The translations under genes and the position numbers were made by a program. From positions 3,715,453 through 3,779,452 of the forward strand of contig NC_086370.1 in assembly GCF_036324505.1 (NCBI RefSeq): a stretch of DNA of 64,000 nt. The letters run 5' to 3'. The notes below the pieces were generated by a model. The model saw nothing but the letters and a program-made list of their open reading frames with translations. It was not told where the DNA came from and ran no database searches. This DNA comes from Eleginops maclovinus. Lineage: Eukaryota > Chordata > Actinopteri > Perciformes > Eleginopidae. Of the stretch, positions 1 through 13,676 are shown one piece after another. Positions within the stretch are counted from its first letter, which is position 1, and each line of letters opens with the position of its first letter.

Positions 1-81
<81 letters not shown>

Positions 82-115
82 TGTGGGTGTGTGTGTGTGG
101 GTGTCGGTGTGTGTG
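1..115. repeat. (GT)n microsatellite, interrupted at its right end
   Basis: About 77 bases of uninterrupted GT dinucleotide open the window, so the array probably continues to the left. It then decays into GT-rich sequence with point changes up to about position 115. It lies in an inpp5a intron. Confidence 0.95.
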
Positions 116-1155
116 TCTGTGGTCCTCTGCCTTTTCAACAACTTGATCAGGAGAAAGCTCGTCCAATTTTGAATGATTTGGGAAAGTATTGACTGCTTTC
201 TTAGCCCTATCAGAATAGATAGCATACCATAATTACAGCTATATGACTACATTCAACCTGAGTTGTCTAAATATCATCGTGATTTGCGGAAGAAGTCAAA
301 AGTGATCCCTAATTGTTAAATTCACTGTCTTTTTTTCTGACATTTTTGCCTTTTTTTCCAACATCCTTCCTCTTTACACAGATCATTAACATGGGAAGGA
401 GTGTTCAGAATCACAGGAGTGCTATTTAGTCTGGATTGGTCCATCTCAACACCAATCGGCCACCCCCACCTCACCAGTGACAGTTTATCGCTTTTCCGCA
501 CAAAATAATAATGAACATCCCATAAAAAAAAGAAAAATATGGCCCCTGCAATGAAAGCCAAGTGCAAGGTGTAAAAATCAAATTAAATGACCTTTCACCC
601 CAACATTTATTGATGGCTTTTAATGGCAGCAGGTGTTGTCACAGGGGACATTTGACAACGCGTAAATCAAAGCACAATTACAGGTGGTGGCACCATGAGA
701 GGGACAGTTGGGGGCCAAAGACCTCGTATTCCCTTTTTTTCTACTTCCTGCCTCCTAACTATCACTGCCACTCTGATTTAGGAGCGCGCTGTTCGTCCAA
801 GCAAAGACAGAAATGTGCGCCCATGACAGGGAAGTTTTTACCCAGACACTTCTTCATCTTTTTCCCTCCGTGATATTGCCTGAGCCGCATCACCACCAAC
901 TCCCAAGGTCATTTCTGGTTGACAAACTACTCCTGGCTTTATAATGTCATGAAGCCTTGAACCAATATTAGCTGGGGTTTTTTTCTAAACCACTGACCTG
1001 GCAGAGCAGCGGAGCATTATGCTTAATTGACACTGGGATGAAATGTGGTGTGAAGTTTGTCGCTGCAGGGCTTTTCATTCACCTGAATGAATTACTCAAC
1101 ATTCACTTAAGGTAGATACACACAACCATATGTTGCTCATCCCCTGCTTAAACCA

Positions 1156-1258
<103 letters not shown>

Positions 1259-1354
1259 AACATGAGGTGCTTAGCTTCAAACAAACACAATCAGGTGCGA
1301 ACATGTGTAAAATAGTCAATTATTGATTGATGTATTGCTAAATATACTCCGAAA

Positions 1355-1912
1355 TATGGTGACCAGCAGGGGGAAAACGTGCTTGATTGTCCCAAAACAA
1401 TTTCATTAGGAGAAACGCTATGCAGCTTAAAATACGGTTCAAGTATAAAAACACAAATGTGCCAAAACACATGACGAAACATCTTCACCAACTTGAGCGC
1501 TGCATAATTGAAACAAGGCAAGAAGCTCAACACAGAAACTAAAAAGTGACGCACACAGCTGGGACCGGAGCGCTTGTTGAACTTGACGTTTTTGAAGTTG
1601 TCCAGATGTCACTGTTTGCAGAGTTAATCTGTTTCATTACGTGTAAATGTTTTGACAGTTTATTTCAAATGACTAGGTTAGCTACCTTAGCTAGCTAGCT
1701 TACAGCAGATCTGCAATAATATTGGAAGGACTCATCTGATCACATTTTTACAGTTTCATTTTAATGTCTAACAGGGATAGTTGGCCATCTGTTGGAGAAG
1801 ATTTTTCTTCATTTGCATGATTTTGGCACATTTGTGTTTTTATATTTGCATTGTTTTTGAAAGCAGATCGCCTGTGTTTTGGGACGTTGTCGTGCGTTGG
1901 TCGACCACCGTA
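1355..1912 (+). mobile_element. fold-back MITE, copy 1
   Basis: The segment is bounded on the left by TATGGTGACCAGCAGG and on the right by GGTCGACCACCGTA, imperfect inverted ends flanked by TA. Inside, the arm at about 1447-1490 (AATGTGCCAAAACACATGA) recurs inverted near 1812-1840 (TTTTGGCACATTTGTG). The central block (AAAAAGTGACGCACACAGCT) is found inverted in the better preserved copy at 48347-48770. No coding capacity is visible, so this is a non-autonomous DNA element. The superfamily is not assigned. Confidence 0.6.
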
Positions 1913-2128
1913 CTTAAACAAACTTGTATAGAGTTCTATACAATAAGACTCATTTTTGCATCCAGTGGGGTTGCCACCCATTGGCCAGTAAAAAGAATGC
2001 AAGTTTAAGCCAATTGCGCATTATATTTTCAGAATTCAGTTAATCAATGAATTATCGGATGTTTATTCTGCTTAACTCTCAATGATCTTTATTGCTTTTG
2101 GCCTCATAAATCCAACATCAGTCAGACT

Positions 2129-2131
<3 letters not shown>

Positions 2132-2189
<58 letters not shown>
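2132..2189. repeat. (AC)29 microsatellite
   Basis: 58 bases of perfect AC dinucleotide within an inpp5a intron. Confidence 0.97.
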
Positions 2190-2869
2190 CGGTATCAGTG
2201 TGTGGATGGTGAGACGGGGTGTACAGCGGAGCGTGGGGTTGCATCCCCTGCTCAGCCATCCCTCATCCACAGTGTGTGAGTCTCTCCTGTGACCCCGGCA
2301 CTGTGAGTTTGATGAATGCAGCACATCTGCCCTCCTGAACCTCTGAGACTCCGTCTGGGAGGCCCCGCCGCCTGCAAGTAATGGCCACTGTTCTACACCA
2401 CTGGCACATAATCACACATACACACAAACACGCCGAGCATAGCCATGGCACATACTTGCTTTTTTCTTTTAAACACGTGTGCTCAACAGTGCCTTGAAGA
2501 GCGGCAACACACACACGGTGATACATGCACAACATAAATATGTCATCGTAGATGGAAGACTGTAGTTACCTTCTGCTGATATAATCATATCCCATGTCTT
2601 CACTTTGTGAGGACGTCCTTCCAAATGTTACCCATGTGTGATGCGTCATCCCCGCTGATATTTCATCATGTAGCCATCATCATATCCCTGCATGTAATAC
2701 ACCAATGTAATGTCATTAACGTCAAGCTTCCTATAGAGCCGCTGTCAGACTCACACGGCCCGGGATGAGCTCTTCATCAGGCCATAATTGTAGCCCGGTG
2801 TTTGAAACATGTACAATAGCCCAATTTACCACCAAACAAACATATCTCCACGTCTTCCTGTCTGAAAGG

Positions 2870-3060
2870 AAGGGGCGGGGCTAACGCGGGATCCTCCGGG
2901 GGTTGCCGGGAAACGTCGCTGTCAGTCTCTCAGGGAGGCAGTCATGCAGGTGCCCGAGCTACCTGTTCATCTCCCAGATAATTAATGTGTACAAGGAGCC
3001 GCTAATTGCACTTTTCACTAATGATTTATGGCTTTTGTGAAAGGGGGGACATTGGGAGAC
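2870..3060. promoter_or_regulatory. candidate intronic enhancer, homeodomain-motif cluster
   Basis: A GC-rich stretch (GGGGCGGGGC near 2873) runs into GATAATTAATG (about 2977), GCTAATTGCA (about 3001) and ATTTATGGC within 55 bases, with no repeat signature. Such clusters are typical of deeply conserved enhancers near developmental homeobox genes. Conservation could not be tested, so this is inference only. Confidence 0.3.
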
Positions 3061-3663
3061 ATGTGTGCGTACACTCTAGTGAGTGAGTACAGCTGGGTGA
3101 GGAGACATGATTGATGAAGAGTGTGTGGATGCACTGTCAGTGTGGAGAAATAGACCCCCATTGGACAGGGCGAGTAACACACACACACACAAGTGGTCAA
3201 CTGCTGTCAATTTTCTCCAGCGTGGGGAACATAGGGATGACTAAATATAGCAAAAGATGGAATCTGCTCTCCTAAACTCTCATTTAGGTTGTTCTCCTCC
3301 ACCCCTCACTAGGGTGAATGGTAGAGGCTTCTAGGTTAATATCAGATATCAAATAAAAATGTCCAAGAAAAAGGCTTGTTTTTGTCCTCAATGTGTCTTG
3401 ACATGTGCTTGTTTTTTGGAATAAATCTACAAAAACGTTTTCTTGTACATAACACAAATCTGGAGTTTGACCTGTGACAGCTCAGGGGAAAACAGTTTGT
3501 ACCAACTTTTTGAGAGTGTGTTAAAAATGTATTTGTGCAGATCGAAAAAGAGCTGACTTCACACTCCTTAGACTTTCCCTTGATCCTGAATGGAAACCAC
3601 AAAGAAAAAGATTATAATTTCTCTCTCCATAATTCTCATTCTTTTTTTTATTTCTTTCCTCAG

Positions 3664-3737
3664 CTTTTAGAGTATGACAAAGAGCTGTCGGTGTACAAGG
3701 ACCGGCTGCATGAGCTGGAGATCTCCTTCCCTCCCAG
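3664..3737 (+). CDS. inpp5a: inpp5a, fourth-last coding exon
   Basis: Inositol polyphosphate 5-phosphatase A removes the 5-phosphate from Ins(1,4,5)P3 and Ins(1,3,4,5)P4 and so ends IP3-driven calcium release. It acts at the cytosolic face of membranes. This 74-base exon is bounded by a polypyrimidine tract ending TTTCCTCAG and a donor AG|GTAGGA. It encodes LLEYDKELSVYKDRLHELE followed by ISFPP, matching the conserved stretch before the second catalytic motif of vertebrate INPP5A. It ends in phase 2, and the split codon is completed by the exon at 15389. The four exons seen here give the last 111 residues of a protein usually about 412 long; the rest lies to the left of the window. Recognition is from family knowledge. 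Confidence 0.93.
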
Positions 3738-4464
3738 GTAGGAAGCCATTTTGCATCACACATGCATTCACACTACTAACCCCCAAATTACTATCTGATT
3801 TCCTGCTACAGTCTGACATTCCAGCAGGTCCTGATGTCTTTGTAGTGGCTGCAGACTCTAAAGGTGCATCCACATGATATGATCTTTATGACCCACGCAG
3901 AATGAGAGAACATTTATAACAAAGTCTGAAACGATAACGACTCCACGCTATAAGAATGGAAATATGAATGCTGAACAATATTTAATGGTTAGTTTGTGAC
4001 AAAAAAAGGATATTTTGCCAAGTTTGTTGTTCAAACAAAAGGTCCGCAGTAATCAAGGTCAAATTTGAATTATTTTCAGCGCCATTCTTCAAGAGGTGCG
4101 CCACGCAAATAATTTGCTTAGTTGGGCTGGCGGGTTGTTTGCATAGAAACAAAACAGCCATTTTATCACGTTGTGAAAACAGCTTTAGGCCAATATAAGG
4201 CGGATTGAGTGTGCAACAGCAACGACAAGTGCCAAGCAGTGTATTTCATTTTGATTGTTTGGATGTTTCCAAGCACATTTTGGATGTACAGCAGCACAGT
4301 TTGCAAAAAGGCTATAGGTGAAGATGATATTATAAGAGACCAGTTACTCTGCTTTAGAGGTGTGATTCATTTTCACCAAAGAATCAGATTGTCAGCAGAA
4401 AGAAGTGTCAGAAACAGATGCTTCTGAGACATCTGATATAATACATTACATGTCAATTGTTTGA

Positions 4465-4595
4465 CTTTTTTATCCAAAGCAACTTACATACATTCAATAC
4501 TGTGGACAATCCCCACAGGAGAAATGAGGGGTGAAGTGTCTTGCCCAGGAACACAACGACATGCTGACTGCAGTGGGAATGGAACTTTCACAAGT
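4465..4595 (-). mobile_element. SINE-like relic
   Basis: Read on the minus strand, this has the common teleost layout TTGTGTTCCTGGGCAAGACACTTCACCC followed by GCTTTGGATAAAA. Recognition is from memory of this repeat family. The ends are degraded and no target duplication was found. Confidence 0.5.
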
Positions 4596-5089
4596 AAACA
4601 TTTGGTCAGCCAACATTTTATTCAAACTCTGGTGTGGTTCTTTTGTGCAGTTATAAATGCTGTTATACCCCAATGGTGCTGATTAAAGGAATCCAGGAAA
4701 GCTGTGACGTTTCCTACAGAACCATCTTTAATTAGAGCTTAATTTTCTCACGACATTAACCGTGTTTTAAGGATTAAGTTCCACCCACAGGATACAATCA
4801 CATGTTGGTGAATGCAGCAGCGTTGACCAGATCTTGGCCATGAAGAACTCATTATTAATAGGTAAAATGAGGAGTCAATCATGCCCTTATTGTCCAAAAT
4901 GGTTTTATGAAAGCGTTTGGATCTGTATTTGATAGTTATCAGTTGTTAAGTATGATTGGATGTGGACCCAAACTGCTCCCATGTGTGTGTTTTTTCATGT
5001 GTGTGTGAGACGCCGTGCTTTGGGCTGCATTGATATTCCGTCTCAGTGGGACATGGGGGAGACTGGAGCGGGTGGTCTCATCTCCTCTT

Positions 5090-5280
5090 CCTCAAACAAA
5101 TGCATTTGCAATTAGCCTTTTCAGAGGAGAGGGAGGGCAAACACGCGGCCGGCGTGGAAATATGTTTCGGGAGCAGCGCGTTAATGGCGCTTGACCTTTG
5201 CCGTCGGTTGTGACTCAATCAGTGCAGATAATGAAACGCTGTAATCAAACAATAATTACTTGATAAACTGCTCTGGTGGC
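5090..5280. promoter_or_regulatory. candidate intronic enhancer
   Basis: Non-repetitive sequence with TGCATTTGCAATTAGCC (about 5100), GCGTTAATGGCGC (about 5178) and AACAATAATTACTTGA (about 5249), mixing GC-rich and TAAT-core motifs. It could be a conserved element of the nkx6.2 regulatory landscape. This is inference from motif content alone. Confidence 0.28.
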
Positions 5281-5798
5281 ATGCGCGGGGCGGCGGGGGA
5301 TTTTAGTGTGTGTGTGTGTGAGGAGAGTGGGCTTGAGATACTATCAAAGCGTGTGTGTGAGTGCGAGTTTGAGATGGTGTGCACACATGAGTAAAATGCA
5401 GCTCCAGACTGTGTGTGTGTAAGAGAGAGTGCATGTGTCAAGGTTCTGCCAGTCCCTGTTTTTTAAATGACTCTGTGTCTTAATCAGAGACCCCCATTTA
5501 CATCACTTTGCATAAGTGACAGGTGGATTTATTGTCCTTTTACACTGGCTGACTTTTGCACCTATCCATATAATACTGAATCATCTCTCCGCAGGGAGGG
5601 ATGAATGTGCTGCTCTGGAAGAATACAAATGATTTCCACATACTTGAGGTGATGATGAATCAAATAGATGAAACCCGGGAGCAGCATATGAAATTTGATT
5701 TGATCTACTCTGTACGCGCGACAAACCATATCATTGTCAGCCTTGTAATGGGTAGCAGTGGCCTAGTTAAACTTAAACAACCCCCTCCTCCCACTTCA

Positions 5799-5801
<3 letters not shown>

Positions 5802-5887
<86 letters not shown>
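5802..5887. repeat. (AC)43 microsatellite
   Basis: 86 bases of AC dinucleotide within the 11.65-kb inpp5a intron. Confidence 0.97.
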
Positions 5888-5889
<2 letters not shown>

Positions 5890-6319
5890 ACACACCCCTC
5901 CCCCTGTCAGGTCTGCCTTGTGCTCCTTGAGCAATCAAGCCTCAACGATTGTTCTCCGTCACATAGCCCGCTCCGGACCGGCCCCTCGCCATCTGTGAGG
6001 TTATTACTCTGTTTAATGCAGGCCATCAGAACACACCCTCGCTGACACACACTCATGCAAGCACACGGCTCACTTTTGTTCAGATCTATAAATCAATACT
6101 AGTCACTAACATTTAATCTGCGAGATGATTCTGTCTGTCTGTTGTCCACTGGTGGGGAGGAAGTTGTCACAAAATTAGACGTGCTGTCAAGGTTGACCTA
6201 AGGACTGGATCTGACTGGTTTACATACACAGAGATAGCCTCAATGCAGAAAATACTGTATCCATCTATGTTGCTCCTCCTGAAGCATCCCTTACCGGCGT
6301 TTCAGTTTCACCACATCTC

Positions 6320-6860
6320 TACGTACATTACATTTAGCTGACTCATCCAAAGTGACTTACATTAAGTGCATTCAACCATGAAGACACAATCTCTAAAAGC
6401 AGGGACATAAGCTTTCAATCACACCAATATAAGTGAGAGTACATCTGGTTTCAAATAAGCCAAACCTTTCCAAGTGCTGAGTACAGAAGTCAATTATTTT
6501 AAATATGTTTGGGCCAGATTAGCCTTTATTGGAAATTGATGTTTTTGAAACGGGGAGACCCAGGCTGGATTCAGATCTGGGTCCTCCACACAGGGGCCAG
6601 TACATGTATTATTAATCAAAGAAGACTCTAAAGGGGTTTCAGTATGCAATAGAATACCTTATAATATCTTGATATCAATGGGGAGCTGGTTCCACCATTT
6701 TGGATCCAGGATAGCAAACAGGTGTTTTTTAGAGGGGTACCTGGTTCAGAGTAGCGAGCTGATTAACCAATGCAGAGTGAAGTGATCGTGCAGGAGTGTT
6801 TGGTTTTACCCTGTCCTAGATGTTGGAAGGAATTTCCTTGGGGCAAGTTTTGCAGTGTGG
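6320..6860. mobile_element. degraded fish interspersed repeat (retroelement-like)
   Basis: It starts with TTTAGCTGACTCATCCAAAG and AAGTGCATTCAACCATG and later reads GGGGAGCTGGTTCCACCATTT and ATCCAGGATAGCAAACAG. This is a block order I recognise from a widespread teleost repeat. The minus strand of the later part resembles the WNQLP segment at the C-terminal end of L2-type reverse transcriptases. It is decayed and has no open frame. Confidence 0.5.
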
Positions 6861-7879
6861 GAGGACTTAGGGAGGTTAACGTTATTTTAACGGTTAACGT
6901 TCAGATTTGGTAGGTTTTATTATACATTATTGTACTTTTTCTCTGTCCCAACACAAACACACATGAATTCCTCCCCCTGCATCACTGCAGAGGCTGCATG
7001 CTGTAAACTGCATATCTCTTTGCTTTCAAAAAGTCGTCTGTCAAAGTTGGCTGTGACAAGTCTTAAGTACTTGGGCACCAGGGTGAGGAATTTGCCCGGG
7101 CCTTGTCACAGTTGGTCCTGGAGCCAGTCGGCTGCTGCAGGCCGACTCATACACAGGAGCCCACCTATGAGCACTCCGTTGGGACGAAATAGATGAGAGA
7201 ATGGTTAGAAACCTAATCGTTTATTTAGGCACGGTTTCTCCTGTGTTTAATGCATGCGACTGCAACAATCCATTAGATCATTTTCCTAGCATAGGCTGCA
7301 GCATTGCCATTTGACTGAAAAATAATGGTAGGTTTTATTATACATTATGGTACTTTTGATTTCATATTTGAAATGGCATAACTAAGGTAATATCCCCTAA
7401 AACATACCAAGCCACCAGTAACTTATTCATGTATTTGGATTGATGTAGGGGAAAGCTTTTAGTACTCTTCTGATCTGATTTCTTTACCCTTTTTTTGCAC
7501 GAGATCGATGGCAAAATTGAATCTGGACCCCAGCTTCAGGAAGAAATTCAGTGGACAATGAGGGAGCAGTGGAAGAATGTATTTTGCCTGTAACATGGTT
7601 ACTGGGAACGGGCTTTGAGGGAGATTTTGAGTGACATCAGACCAGCGGTACAACTCCATCAATGGACAAATCCTGAGTGATTTCAGAGCAGGAAGTTTTG
7701 CAATACAGAAGTGTAGAAGAAGGAAAATATGGCGGCTGTCCCGTTTCTGTGTTTGTACAGTGCCAGATAGGAGCCAAGGTAAAGAGACATTCAGTACATA
7801 ACATCTGGGTACCGGTGAGGTAGAGGAGGAAGTACACACTGCTGTTGATGCCTGATCACTGTTATGGACAGGCCACGTA

Positions 7880-8105
7880 CAGGTATGACCATCGTCTTAG
7901 TTTAGCATATTAGCATGCTAGCAGATTTAAACTGATTTGGCAAAAGTCATGGGTTCAGCAACGCTGGATTCATCCTCTGGGAAACTCGACTGTACAAAAT
8001 GTAAGGGTAATCCATAAAATTGTTGGAGATATTAAAGTGTGGACCAAAGGGATACATCAAATGGCATTGCTATCCCTATGACAGTGCTGTTAGCAAGACT
8101 AAAGT
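7880..8105 (+). mobile_element. degraded fish interspersed repeat, class unknown
   Basis: The phrases CATCGTCTTAGTTTAGCAT, TTAGCATGCTAGC, TTGTTGGAGATATT and GGCATTGCTATCCCT occur in the order seen in a common teleost repeat, with many substitutions. No terminal repeats or coding capacity are visible. Confidence 0.45.
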
Positions 8106-11100
8106 GTAAAAAGCCACAACTAATTGAACAAAACCAGATTCATAGCTCAGGTAAAAGATTCTTCTGGCTACTTGGACAGTAAGTATAATTTAAGCTGGGA
8201 AAGAACAGCTTAGCTGCTCTGGTTTTTCAAAGGGTGATGCCAATAACCTGGGAATTTGCTAGCACAGGCAAACATATCTCTAAAGCATTTCCCCTTTATT
8301 CCTACGCTGACCCAAAAGCTCTCTTTAAGTACATATAGAGAGAGTGATGGGAAGGCTAGATGTTTCCATGTTTGTCAAGTCTAGACGTGGAAAGAAACAT
8401 AGAGGTAGAGTGTGGCCCAGGGGTCAGGAGGTGAGAAACTGGTAAACAGTTGTGTCTTCACTGTTTGGGAAGCACCCTGGGAATAACCTTGGCACGTTAG
8501 CATACATTTCCCAAAGCTGTGGTGAGGACAATCCAAAAAAGATCCTGCCCGCTGGAGAGAGCTACAACATTCACAGGTTGACGAAAGAGGAAGGGGGGAG
8601 GTTTGAAGGCTGATGCCAGGCAGAATGACTTTGCCCTTCAGATAAGAGAGAAAATTCTGGTCAAGTGACACGATTGGCTCCCCGCCAGTTCCTCAATAAC
8701 TGCTAATAAGTACATATGGGAGAATTGTCAGTGCAGTGGAGAATTCCTTGAGACTGTTTTTGAGCTGATAGGAAGTGCTCACACAGATGGCTCTCCTGTA
8801 TACAGTGAGTGGCATTGTTCTGTGAACAACACTCTTCACACAACATCTCCAGCCTCAGAAGGCCTGTCCGTATGATGTCACCCTCTCTGCGTGTGTGTTT
8901 GTGTGTTTCCACTGTGCATACATTAGACCTATAGACCTGCTGCTTGCATCCCACATGAACAGGCTTCTTGTTCTCTGCTCTGCCATGCTGTACTGGATGG
9001 GAGGCGTGTGACTCCATTTAAAGAGCACCACAGCCGCGCTTTACTAACAATGTTTGGTTAAAGCACTGCGTCCGAAACACTGTAAGTGTGTGGCTTCGTG
9101 TGCGACTGCAGCCTCCAGCGTGACAGGCCGATCTGCTGAACAGGAACATTGTTTTACAACCAACAGGGCATCCATCATTCTAACTACTAGAGAGCCTGTG
9201 AAAATGATGAGGGGCCATTGTGGCGATAATAGCTGAAGATCGTCCACTGTCGTGTGTCATTGCCTCTCCTGAGATGATGCCACTGAGAGGGAGGCTTTGT
9301 TAAACACAGTCTCATGCGGAGGGGATGAAATGGATGCCATCTGTGTCTTTGTGTCTTCATTTAGAGGAGCTAGAGACAGAGTGTGTCATAGCTGAACCCC
9401 TGCAGGCTGACAGCCATGAGCTAGCGATGGCATTTCGCTGTGTTTGTACTGCACTACGCCAATGTTGTGCCTGCGAGTCTCCCAGCTCTACAAACTGAAG
9501 CAAACATTCAGCTTTATTGATAGCATTTGGCTGATCTTTTTGAATCTGTGTGTATGTGAGTGTTGTGTTTTGCCAAGCCTCCCCTGACAACGGCAAACAA
9601 ACATAGCTGCAGAGGTGGCGAGTCATTGGAAACCCACAGTTTCTGACTTTTACCCAATCCCATCACGCCAATGGCCTCTCCAACGTCCCAAGTGCTCTCT
9701 AACACCCTTGAACTAATGATACTGTTCCAACAACTTATCTTTGGCTTCCTGCCCTACCTATATTCTTAGTTTATATTGTCATCATTAACTACTCAGCTCC
9801 CGAATAGCCCACTGTTTGGCTAGTCACTTATTTGTCATTCTGTGGAAATAGTTTATAGCTTTTGATGGGGAGATAAGAGAATGTGAGACAAAGAAGTCTG
9901 GTCTGGAGCAGTCCATGCCAGGATGGAGTTTCGGGTCAAGACGATGCATGTTGGTACTCTTTTAGTAGGTCTACCTATTACATCTTAATTTTAAGCACAG
10001 CTTATATCTTGAAACTTAACTGTAATTCAGATAATGTTTGTATACAATAGCTTGTATAGTACATGGTAATGTATGTCAGCCTCTCCCTCTGCTGGGTGAG
10101 GCTGAGTGACACACCATAGGTAGGGCCTGTGCTCACCTCGGCAGTTTTTTCTGTTGCAAGACAAACAAGCTGACACCGGCCGGAACACATGTGGGTAATG
10201 TGTCAGCAGCCAAGTCAAACATTAAACCCCAAACCGAGCATGAATGAATGAGCTCTCAATGGGTGCTAGAGCGTCTCGATGGGCGACCGCACACACATGT
10301 ATCATCTTGACTGTGGTCAGCAACACAAAAGAATGGCAGGGCGAGCAGGAAGGCAGTGTACTTATGTCAACTTTACACAAAAAGAGATGGCTGTAAAATG
10401 AAAAAACACCCAGATAAATGTTCCTATCATTCAAAAATTACGAGAATGTGTCTTGAACTTTTCTTTACCTGAACACTTGAATAGTCTGTAGGCATATTGA
10501 CCTCTTGAATGGGAAATGTATTTAAAAACACTGGTGTCTCTGGGAAGATGTCTTAAGCTATGTTTTTGTTTTCTTAAGATCTATGCTCCTGCTAGAAAGC
10601 TAAATACTGCATATTGATCTCACACATCATAAACGTCATGCTATTCTTCATGGTTTTTGCAGATATTTCACAATCGACACAATATAAAATGATATAATTA
10701 TGTCTAGCAAACCTCCGTCAGTTAGCAATAGCTTTGGGAGAATAGTGTCATCACTGAAACATACAAAGAGATTTAGTTTAAGTTTATTTTCTAACCCTTT
10801 TGATTGAACTTGATTATTTCCACTTTGACATTGTGAACACTTTACATGCTAAAAACATGCTTAGAATCAGTGTTCAGTGTGGATTGGGAATGCATCCTGG
10901 TTAAACAGTATCGTAAGAAAATTAGACCTTGCAAATAACTACAAATTGATTTTCGGGGGGGGGCAACAAAATAATAATTGAATTGGGGAGAGGTGAGGAC
11001 ATGCAGTAAATGGCAGCCGTGTCCTCCACTTGGAGTCCAAACCACAGTACATGGGCCTCCAGCATGAGCTTAAGAAGCAAAAACACTGCATGTGACATAC

Positions 11101-11499
11101 AGTATATACACTTCATTTTGAGATCCACCAGTAAAAGTCAACTATTTGGCCCTGATGCATTAATTATGTGCAGGAAGTGAGATGTACATGAAGTTTCTAA
11201 ATGTTAAAAGGGGTCTTTAACCCTAACAGAACACAATAACATCCAATCGTGGCAATATCGTAACGTTAAACTTCTCTTTGATTCAACGCTGTTTTCCTAC
11301 TGTCATTTCCTAAGAGTCCCTCATGGCTGTGTGTGTGATTAAACTCTCAGTAACTTTTCAATTGCACAATTATAGGCAGTGTAACAGATCAGCCCTGGTT
11401 CCAGAGCAGGTTGTAGCGTACAGTATCTTGCTGCTAATTTAGTCTGTATGTTTGTGTGGATACGGTGAAGTGCAGCTCCCCCCCTTTACAGGTCCACAA

Positions 11500-11930
11500 T
11501 GGTTGCAGTTATCAGCTTGGCCCATTAATTAGTGTAATTAGTCTTGCTTTGGGCAATAAGGGTCTGATATGAGCTGACGGCCTCCAGCCCACACGCCCTC
11601 TCGGACCGTTTACCTTGCCCGATAAGTTTGTGAGCTCGCTAATCGGACACATTAATCACTTTGGCCCCAGCGCGCCATTCCACTGTTTGCTGTTGCATTA
11701 AGACGCGTTATCTCTATCGGAGCCAGTGGAGGGTGCGGTAAAACAGAAAGGGGAACAACCTATACCTGCACACATGGACGCAGAATTGCCCTTTAATGGC
11801 CATTGTTGAGTATTTTAATCAGCATTTACAATGGCTGGCTGTCATCAAAAATGACTGAACGATAATGGAGTTTTGTCGCTGAAGTGCTCGGGGAAGTTTG
11901 CTATCAGGCGGGAGTTCATTGTTTGAAGGA
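11500..11930. promoter_or_regulatory. candidate intronic enhancer with paired TAATTA cores
   Basis: Two TAATTA cores lie 9 bases apart (11526-11531 and 11535-11540). They are followed by CACATTAATCAC, GGCCATTGTTGAG (SOX-like), TGCATTAAGACGCG and ATTTTAATCAGC. The stretch is free of repeats. Dense homeodomain and SOX-type cores without coding potential suggest a developmental enhancer, and the nearest homeobox gene is nkx6.2. Not tested for conservation. Confidence 0.35.
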
Positions 11931-12392
11931 GGAGAGGGGGAAAACTTGATTTTCTCTCAATCTCTTTAACACCAAAATGACCCCGGGCTTGTTAGTCAAT
12001 AAAGCTATAACAGAGTCTCCTGATAGGAGGATTGTTCACAGGCTGTTTAAGGCCAGGGTCCATCCCTCAGGAAGCATTCAGGCCACCCTGAAGTGGAGCA
12101 GCTCCTCCGGCCCTTTGAAGACTTTGCTCTTTTCCACTCTCACTTTGCCTTTTTCTGTCTGATCCGTCTTTATCCCCTCTCTTCTGCCTCCTTGTCTATC
12201 TCTGTTTCACTCATCCTATTCTTCATGCTCTCTTTTATCCCGGGATCACTCCTTTAGCCCTTTGATTAGCATACCAAAAACCCCATGCATTTCCCCCATG
12301 GTTTAAGTGCTATTAATGCTAATTGGAGGCAGGGACCTTCTTTAAGTAGCTTTCAACAGGTCTGTTTGTTCACCTGGTGGGGGGGCTCTGTG

Positions 12393-12523
<131 letters not shown>

Positions 12524-13004
12524 TGGTGTGTGGGTGTGGGTGTGGGTGTATGTGCTTGAGCCAGATGCAGGCAACACATCTCATGCCCAAGCCCTAACCC
12601 CCTACACACTGGCCACCACACACACACACTTTAACACATCACAATTTTGTGTAGATTATCGATGCACAGAATAATTGATCCGGCAATAAATTACCACTGC
12701 CATAGACATGGTGATTAGCTAACATCCATAGTGAAACATTTGATAAAATTAATTACAGAGCACTGAGCAAGACAGAACTGAAAGGCAGGCAACGAGATAC
12801 CAGCTGAGCAGACCACTTGTATCTAATTCACATGTTTTCACTCGCCACTGACTTAATAGTTTGTCTTGAGTTCCCTAACATCCACTGGAAGTAAACTAAA
12901 ACAAACCGTTTTTGCATCCGTTTCTAGATATGCTGTCACTGATAGTGCCTGTGTGAGCTGTAGTATCAGTATCATTCTTGAGCCTACAGAAGGGTGACAT
13001 GAAT

Positions 13005-13095
13005 ACAGTCAAACAAAGGTCTCCAGTTGCATGCAAACCGGGGATGTTGCGGTTCATGGTCTGCGCCTTAACCCCAGGGTCACTAGGGCGCAGCT
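13005..13095 (-). mobile_element. tRNA-derived SINE relic
   Basis: On the minus strand, GGTTAAGGCGCAGACCATGA and CCGCAACATCCCCGG are followed by a B-box-like GGTTTGCATGC and then GGAGACCTTTG. This order belongs to a common teleost tRNA-derived SINE head. It is a fragment without a clear tail. Confidence 0.55.
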
Positions 13096-13676
13096 AAACC
13101 CCATTTCTGTTAAGATGGAACATTAAAACCTGGCAGCATTGTTCAATCCTTGCCATTTGCATTGATTCAAGTTTAATCAGAAGGGATATACATGGTTGGA
13201 ATGAGATTGGTAAACTGTGAGCACTTAAGTAGTAGTATTTACTATTACTAGCCATAATTAACATTAGTTAGCCCTTGTCCACTGCACAAAAACCTAGTTT
13301 TGTCTTTAGCAGGATGAGACCCTTAAACCAGCAAATGCTTTTTAATGCATATTGAAGTAAATGTATAAAAAAAGGAGTTGTGCAATTGTTATTGTTTAAT
13401 AACGTACAAAACACACGCTCCCATCAAAGCCATGAAGCTCTATTGATGGGTAATAACTTTACTTGATTTTCATAAAACATACTTATCAAAACTGTCTTGG
13501 TTAGTCTTGTTCCAACAACTAGTTTGAGAGTTTTAAAAAGAAACTAAGTAAATAACATTCATCAAAATAGAAGCAAATGCCACACCTACTATTCGATCTT
13601 TGCTTTCTGGTGCATCCGTGGCTTGGATTGCGACACACCAGAGAAAATAATAGAAAAAAATTAGTTGAATGGCAAT

